In this document: piece by piece, positions 41,505 through 41,581 of the stretch | How positions within the stretch are numbered: the first letter of the stretch is position 1 | Layout: the number at the start of each line of letters is the position of its first letter | Assembly (NCBI GenBank): GCA_937960645.1 | Contig: CALGPJ010000038.1 | Location: 1-41,581, forward strand | Length of the DNA stretch: 41,581 bases | Direction: 5' to 3' | Origin: an uncultured Spirochaetia bacterium | GTDB lineage: Bacteria > Spirochaetota > Spirochaetia > JABEVK01 | Made by a program: the position numbers and the translations under genes | The notes under the pieces: model-generated | Seen by the model: the letters and a program-made list of their open reading frames with translations, nothing else | What the model was told of the DNA's origin: nothing | The model's database searches: none

Positions 41505-41581
41505 ATGGATTTCATTCCCCCCTTCTGTCCCAATCCCCATTGCCCCAACCACCACTTGCCCCGCGACTCCGAAAGGCCGCT
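41505..41581 (+). CDS. N-terminus of a Cys/His zinc-finger protein, possibly transposase-like (cut by window end)
   Basis: An excellent GGAAGGAGG ends six to seven bases before ATG 41505. The 25 visible codons read MDFIPPFCPNPHCPNHH and onward. The CPNPxCxxH pattern is a zinc-binding element of the kind that opens some IS1/transposase-like zinc-ribbon proteins, but too little is visible for a firm call. Confidence 0.6.
   Translation, partial: MDFIPPFCPNPHCPNHHLPRDSERP

Noticed and set aside
1-41581. tRNA genes, riboswitches and CRISPR arrays
   Set aside because: The intergenic spaces are short and none shows a cloverleaf, known aptamer or spaced repeat pattern apart from tmRNA.

Overview
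The window is a gene-dense stretch of a spirochaete chromosome, probably a free-living or fermentative member of the Spirochaetales. GC looks like the mid to high 50s by eye. The assignment rests on an interrupted P83/100-family protein (a family I know from Borrelia and Treponema), a PyrB-PyrI fusion, a FliS gene followed by a coiled-coil flagellar-type protein, many short-lipobox lipoproteins, and a CoaE with a Cys-Ala-Gly-Lys-Asn P-loop. No phage, insertion sequence, CRISPR array or restriction island is visible. The only hint of a mobile-element-type protein is a 25-codon N-terminus cut by the right edge. Gaps between genes are short, and many genes overlap by 4 bp or converge with overlapping stops.

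Layout: 1-3304 is a phosphate ABC importer in the order pstB(end)-pstC-pstA-pstS. The visible end of pstB has an in-frame stop. 3327-5221 holds slyD and a fused PyrF-PyrE (UMP synthase). 5262-6135 (minus) holds ribosomal protein L31 and dCTP deaminase. 6239-7297 encodes a secreted Ig-like repeat protein, and 7380-9455 a lactate permease and a Nudix hydrolase. 9446-12726 (minus) is an MFS transporter, condensation-fold acyltransferase and zinc-ribbon membrane protein operon. 12792-16387 holds a PIN-PhoH ATPase and an exported beta-propeller/deacetylase-like protein that has lost its zinc motif. 16406-21367 is a run from a sigma-28-like promoter through fliS, a FlgN-like protein, polA, coaE and a SPOR-domain protein. 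21346-23708 (minus) is a degenerate Na/Pi-cotransporter-like protein coupled to a Fic-fold protein lacking the catalytic His. 23800-25180 is a lipoprotein convergent with a metallophosphoesterase.

25330-25715 (minus) is tmRNA (ssrA) with a near-consensus promoter. 25728-28216 (minus) is zwf-opcA, the entry to the oxidative pentose phosphate pathway. 28304-28777 is a low-molecular-weight phosphatase. 28793-32922 is a MalEFG-type sugar importer with a terminator-like hairpin after the binding protein and a very long insert in the MalG-like subunit. 32912-33628 (minus) is rsmE. 33696-35266 is the P83/100 gene, split by a -1 frame change at a canonical slippery heptamer and carrying a Gln/Asn-rich repeat tract. 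35266-36843 is pyrBI, 36875-39544 a large TPR protein of unknown function, and 39595-41358 aspS.

Together the genes cover phosphate and sugar uptake, pyrimidine synthesis (two fused enzymes), NADPH generation, DNA replication/repair, flagellar assembly and trans-translation. The points most worth following up are the P83/100 frame change with its prion-like tract, the pstB stop codon, the sigma-28-like promoter that may feed polA, the two pseudoenzyme-like proteins (deacetylase and Fic), the MalG insert, and the unassigned TPR protein.
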